A stretch of DNA of 26,947 nucleotides, taken from contig CAJQNX010000077.1 of the NCBI GenBank assembly GCA_905479795.1, positions 1 to 26,947 of the forward strand, in the 5' to 3' direction. Source of the stretch: an uncultured Candidatus Midichloriaceae bacterium (GTDB lineage Bacteria > Pseudomonadota > Alphaproteobacteria > Rickettsiales > Midichloriaceae). The notes beneath the pieces are model-generated. The model saw nothing but the letters and a program-made list of their open reading frames with translations, had not been told where the DNA came from and searched no databases. Position numbers and translations under genes: made by a program. Below, in pieces: positions 23,765-26,947 of the stretch. The first letter of the stretch is position 1. The number at the start of each line of letters is the position of its first letter.

Positions 23765-26377
23765 ATGTCATTTGAAATTTTTGGTAATTCATTAAGTTTT
23801 AAAATAGGTAAATTATTTGGAAGTATTTTAAATAAGAAATTCTCAAAAAATAAAATTTTTTTAAGCACTGAAGGCAGAAGGCTAGAAGAAATCAATGTAC
23901 AAACAGTGAAATATGGGAAGGAGATACCAATTGTATATGGAAATGTAAAATTAGCGGGGAATATAATATGGGACTCTGGTTTGAGGGAATTAAAAAATAT
24001 TGTCACCAAAAGTCACAATACCTCAAATCAAAACTCTGAATATTCCTATACTAAATATGAATATAAAATTTCACTTGCAATAGCCCTTTGTGAAGGAGAA
24101 ATACAGGATGTCGCAAGGATTTGGATAAATAACATCATCGTAGATAAAAGTTTATATAATATTCGAATTTATAATGGTTCGGAGGATCAGTTGCCTGACT
24201 CTCATATCGAGAAAGTTGAGGGCAATGGTAGGGCGTGTGCGTTTAGGGGGATTGCATATGTTGTGTTTGAGGATTTTTCGATTAGCAAATTCATAAACAA
24301 AATACCAAAATTTAATTTTGAAGTTATAAGAAATAATAATATCCATAATCCCAATAGTCTGCAAAATTTGATAAATTCGGTGGTTATAATACCAGGAAGC
24401 GGTGAGTATGTTTATGATACACTTATACAGAAAAAGGGGTATTACAAAAATGAACAGCATGAGTATGTAGAAATAAATATAAACAACAATACAGATGACA
24501 AGCAAAGTGATGCTGTTGTTTCGTTAAATCAGTTGAAATCAACATTACCTAATCTAAAGTGGGCAGCACCTGTTATAAATTGGTATGCAACTGATTTAAA
24601 TGCAGGACTTTGTAGGATATTACCAGGTGTTGAATATAAAGGTGGTAAAACAAAAGTAACTCCTGATGAATGGCAAGTCTCAAGTTATAATCGAAACAAT
24701 GCATATTTAATTTCTCAAAAAAACAACCAGCCAATTTATGGTGGTACAATCAATGATATGAGCATTGTGAGATTTTTGGAGGAATTGAAGAGAAGGGGAT
24801 ATTCAGTTATGTTTTATCCAATGGTGTTGGTGGATAAGCATGATAAGCCATGGAGGGGGAGGATATATGCGAACAATGAAAGTGATATAAATAATTTCTT
24901 TGATGGAGATAAGGGTTATAATCAGTTCATTTTGCATTATGCTAGGCTTGTTAAGGGAAAGGTAGATGCTTTTTTGATTGGTTCTGAAATGATAGGGCTT
25001 ACAAAATTTAAACCTATTGATGGCAAATTTCCAGCAGTTGAAAAATTAATTGAGTTGGCTAAACAGGTGAAGGAGATTTTAGTTGAAAATGTCAAAATAT
25101 CATATAGTGCAGATTGGAGCGAATATCATCACACCGATGGTGGGTGGTATAATTTGGATAAATTATGGGCATCGGAAGACATTGATTTCATAGGGATTGA
25201 CGCATACTTTCCTCTAACAAATAATAATAAAACAACTTATGACCTCCAAGAGGTAGCTGATGGTTGGGAATCTGGAGAAGGATATGAGTATTATCTTGAT
25301 GGAAACGGAAAAAGGCAACCACTTGACATTCAATATGCATGGAAAAATATTAAGTGGTGGTGGGAGAATCAACATATAAATCCAGATGGCAATCAAACGG
25401 ATTGGAGCCCTAAGTCCAAGAAAATATGGTTTACTGAAATAGGATTTCCATCGATAGATTGTGCCACCAATCAACCAAATGTTTTTTATGATCCGAGCAG
25501 CTCTGAGTCCAATGTTCCAAAATACTCAAAGGGAAAGGTGGATTTTCAGGCGCAAACAATAGGCTTGCTTGGAACAGAGATGAAGTGGAAAGATTCAGCC
25601 ATGATTGAAAATAAATTCATCTGGGCATGGGACGCAAGACCATACCCAAGTTGGCCAGATAGAAAAGATGTCTGGGCTGATGGCGATTGCTGGACGAAAG
25701 GACATTGGATACAAGGTAAATTTTTTCAATCCAATTTGAATGCGGTATTGCTTGATATATGCAAAAAAGCAAATTTGGCGCCAAATCAAATTGATGTTGG
25801 CAAAATCAACAATGACATTATAGGCTTTTGCATCTTTGACAACTCAACTGCAAAAGACATCATTAAGGACTTAAGCAAATTATATCACTTTGGCTTATGT
25901 GAAATAGGGCAAAAAATAGATTTCGTTCCCAAGCAGAGTAGGGAGGTTAATCAGATTTATAGCGGGGATATAGTAATTAAACAGGAAGATATGCAAAGCA
26001 CATTTTCAATTTTCAAACTGGGCAGTGAGGAGCTCATCTCTGAGGTGAAATTAAACTATATCCTTTACGATCAAGAATATATTTTAACAAATGCGAATGC
26101 CAAAAACTATCAACTAAATCATCATAACGATTTTTGCATAGATGCTTCAATAATTTTAACTGAATCTGAGGCAGATAATATGGTGCAAAAATTACTAAAC
26201 GATTTTAGTATCCAAGACACAATTGTCACTTTCGCACTTCCAATTATGTATGCATATCTAAAACCTAATGACCTAGTGCAAATTGAACATAAATCTCATA
26301 ATTATATCCTCGAAATTGTCAAAATTGAAATAAAAAGTATCTCAACCATAAATATTTTTGGCTTCCAAATCACCTAA
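23765..26377 (+). CDS. GTA/phage tail protein with TIM-barrel (glycoside-hydrolase-like) domain, RcGTA ORFg15 type
   Basis: An 870-residue baseplate/host-specificity-type tail protein. Residues about 30-190 have the N-terminal pattern of this family (EGRRLEEINVQTVKYGKEIPIVYGNVKLAG, then LCEGEIQDVARIWIN). Residues about 260-640 are the TIM-barrel domain, with KVSYSADWSEYHH-like text, DFIGIDAYFPLT, WFTEIGFPSIDCATNQPN and WAWDARPYPSWP. The remainder is the phage-tail domain after the barrel. In Rhodobacter GTA the protein is about 1,300 residues, so roughly 400 C-terminal residues are absent here. No other tail or GTA gene is in the window; the neighbours are a protease and an outer-membrane gene. 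It could be a remnant of a transfer agent or reused as a surface protein. Confidence 0.9.
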   Translation: MSFEIFGNSLSFKIGKLFGSILNKKFSKNKIFLSTEGRRLEEINVQTVKYGKEIPIVYGNVKLAGNIIWDSGLRELKNIVTKSHNTSNQNSEYSYTKYEYKISLAIALCEGEIQDVARIWINNIIVDKSLYNIRIYNGSEDQLPDSHIEKVEGNGRACAFRGIAYVVFEDFSISKFINKIPKFNFEVIRNNNIHNPNSLQNLINSVVIIPGSGEYVYDTLIQKKGYYKNEQHEYVEININNNTDDKQSDAVVSLNQLKSTLPNLKWAAPVINWYATDLNAGLCRILPGVEYKGGKTKVTPDEWQVSSYNRNNAYLISQKNNQPIYGGTINDMSIVRFLEELKRRGYSVMFYPMVLVDKHDKPWRGRIYANNESDINNFFDGDKGYNQFILHYARLVKGKVDAFLIGSEMIGLTKFKPIDGKFPAVEKLIELAKQVKEILVENVKISYSADWSEYHHTDGGWYNLDKLWASEDIDFIGIDAYFPLTNNNKTTYDLQEVADGWESGEGYEYYLDGNGKRQPLDIQYAWKNIKWWWENQHINPDGNQTDWSPKSKKIWFTEIGFPSIDCATNQPNVFYDPSSSESNVPKYSKGKVDFQAQTIGLLGTEMKWKDSAMIENKFIWAWDARPYPSWPDRKDVWADGDCWTKGHWIQGKFFQSNLNAVLLDICKKANLAPNQIDVGKINNDIIGFCIFDNSTAKDIIKDLSKLYHFGLCEIGQKIDFVPKQSREVNQIYSGDIVIKQEDMQSTFSIFKLGSEELISEVKLNYILYDQEYILTNANAKNYQLNHHNDFCIDASIILTESEADNMVQKLLNDFSIQDTIVTFALPIMYAYLKPNDLVQIEHKSHNYILEIVKIEIKSISTINIFGFQIT

Positions 26378-26383
26378 AAGCGC

Positions 26384-26420
26384 AATATTTTTACAAATAT
26401 AACTAAAGGTTAAAAATATT
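26384..26420. repeat. AT-only inverted repeat after the tail-protein gene
   Basis: AATATTTTTA (26384-26393) and TAAAAATATT (26411-26420) are perfect inverted copies 17 bp apart, just after the stop at 26377. It might act as a weak terminator, but there is no GC pair in the stem and no following T-run. Confidence 0.3.
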
Positions 26421-26440
26421 ATTATAAATTTTACGTCTTC

Positions 26441-26472
26441 TTAACCTAATTGTAACACTTGGTGTGTATAAT
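26441..26472 (+). promoter_or_regulatory. Promoter with CtrA-like box upstream of the outer-membrane gene
   Basis: TTAACCTAATTGTAAC (26441-26456) matches the CtrA pattern TTAA-N7-TTAAC with one change, then 10 bp and a perfect TATAAT (26467-26472). The transcript would start near 26479, about 37 nt before the ATG at 26516. An additional CtrA half-site, TTAACCAT, lies in the leader at 26493-26500. The box and spacing are identical to the promoter at 21559-21590 on the other strand. Confidence 0.72.
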
Positions 26473-26515
26473 ACATAATATAGGACAATTTTTTAACCAT
26501 ATAAGAGGATATTTA

Positions 26516-26839
26516 ATGACTAAATTAAACAAAATACTATTAGGTGCTGGTGTATTATATGCATTTTCACCTGTAACATTTTCACATGCTGAAGAAGGCA
26601 AAGCATACGTTGCTGGAAATTTTGGAGTTGGAATTTCTGCAAAGAAATTTGATTATGACCCAGAGCATAATGATATAGATCCAACAAAACTAAAAAACTC
26701 GATGAATTTTGGTGTTGCTTTAGGATATAAAGTTGCAGATCATGTTCGTGCAGAGCTTGCGATCAATCGTTTTCAAAATTTTAAATATCAAGCAGCTGAT
26801 AAGGTAGATAGTGCCTGGATAAAAACCCCCTCTTTTTAG
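26516..26839 (+). pseudogene. Outer-membrane beta-barrel protein, truncated
   Basis: The first 25 residues are a signal peptide (MTKLNK, a hydrophobic core, ending SHA before EEG). Then come alternating beta-strand segments typical of small porin-like surface proteins: AYVAGNFGVGISA, MNFGVALGYKVADHVRAELAINRF. Such barrels normally run to 180-250 residues, but this frame stops at residue 107 after AWIKTPSF, with a poly-C/poly-T stretch and no further barrel-like coding in any plus frame. The start is the ATG after AGAGGA (about 26503-26508); an earlier in-frame start at 26459 would overlap the promoter. The gene was probably cut by an insertion or rearrangement near 26820, or the assembly changes there. 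Confidence 0.72.
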
Positions 26840-26880
26840 AAATTTAAAATTTTCTATCGCAAAAAATTTGACTAAAAAAT

Positions 26881-26946
26881 TTAAAATTCAGCAAATTCAA
26901 AATTTTTATCAAAATTATCAGGAAAATTAGAATTTAAAGCAATAGA
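26881..26946 (-). CDS. Possible C-terminal end of an unidentified protein entering from the right edge
   Basis: The minus strand is open from the window edge for 21 codons (ending FPDNFDKNFEFAEF) before TAA at 26881-26883. The other two minus frames close within seven codons. The fragment is too short for identification. If real, it would belong to the element that interrupted the outer-membrane gene. The 41 bp between the two stops are AT-rich, with a 12-bp direct repeat AAATTTAAAATT at 26840-26851 and 26877-26888. Confidence 0.25.
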   Translation of the reverse strand, partial: SIALNSNFPDNFDKNFEFAEF

Positions 26947-26947
26947 A

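Noticed and set aside
26459..26515. Earlier in-frame start for the outer-membrane protein
   Set aside because: It would overlap the TATAAT box, and the signal peptide begins properly at ATG 26516 after AGAGGA.

Overview
The window is AT-rich, densely coding DNA from what looks like an intracellular alphaproteobacterium of the order Rickettsiales. The placement is inferred from several traits together: an ankyrin-repeat protein, a ProP-type permease joined to a SpoT-like hydrolase, a gene-transfer-agent tail protein, CtrA-like promoter boxes, and several decaying genes. A sigma-54 gene (frameshifted) and a partial pyrimidine pathway are not what I would expect in Rickettsia itself, so a protist-associated or deep-branching relative is more likely. 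No rRNA, tRNA or CRISPR array was seen.

Layout. 1-5944 (+): an ankyrin protein cut by the window edge and starting in a 42-bp tandem array, then tilS, rpoN (frameshifted at an A8 tract), murF and an A-type Fe-S carrier, tightly packed with two ATGA overlaps. 6056-8074 (+): a 672-aa fusion of an MFS transporter and a (p)ppGpp hydrolase domain, with its own promoter. 8083-15854 (+): one apparent long operon with a good promoter: an AsnRS/asparagine-synthetase-like class II synthetase paralogue, pyrF, a very short pyrE, a class 1 pyrD, prs, tkt, rnhB, mltG and rsmD. A textbook intrinsic terminator hairpin lies inside the first coding sequence, about 75 nt after its start codon. 16017-17997 (-): a small lipoprotein and a DegP/HtrA protease. 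18077-19828 (+): an MsbA-like ABC exporter. 19882-23665 (-): an unrecognised 544-aa protein with a basic tail, a broken photolyase and a YgjP-type metalloprotease. 23765-26839 (+): a GTA/phage-tail TIM-barrel protein and a truncated outer-membrane beta-barrel gene; the last ~110 bp look foreign to that gene.

How it fits together. Transketolase can supply ribose-5-phosphate, Prs turns it into PRPP, PyrD makes orotate from dihydroorotate, and PyrE plus PyrF make UMP. This is the second half of UMP synthesis together with its sugar-phosphate supply. carAB, pyrB, pyrC and pyrK are not in the window. The terminator-like hairpin near the operon head suggests attenuation that depends on translation. 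Two promoters far apart, for the 544-aa protein and the outer-membrane protein, share an identical 16-bp CtrA-like box at exactly the same distance from TATAAT, suggesting surface and possibly secreted proteins share cell-cycle or developmental control.
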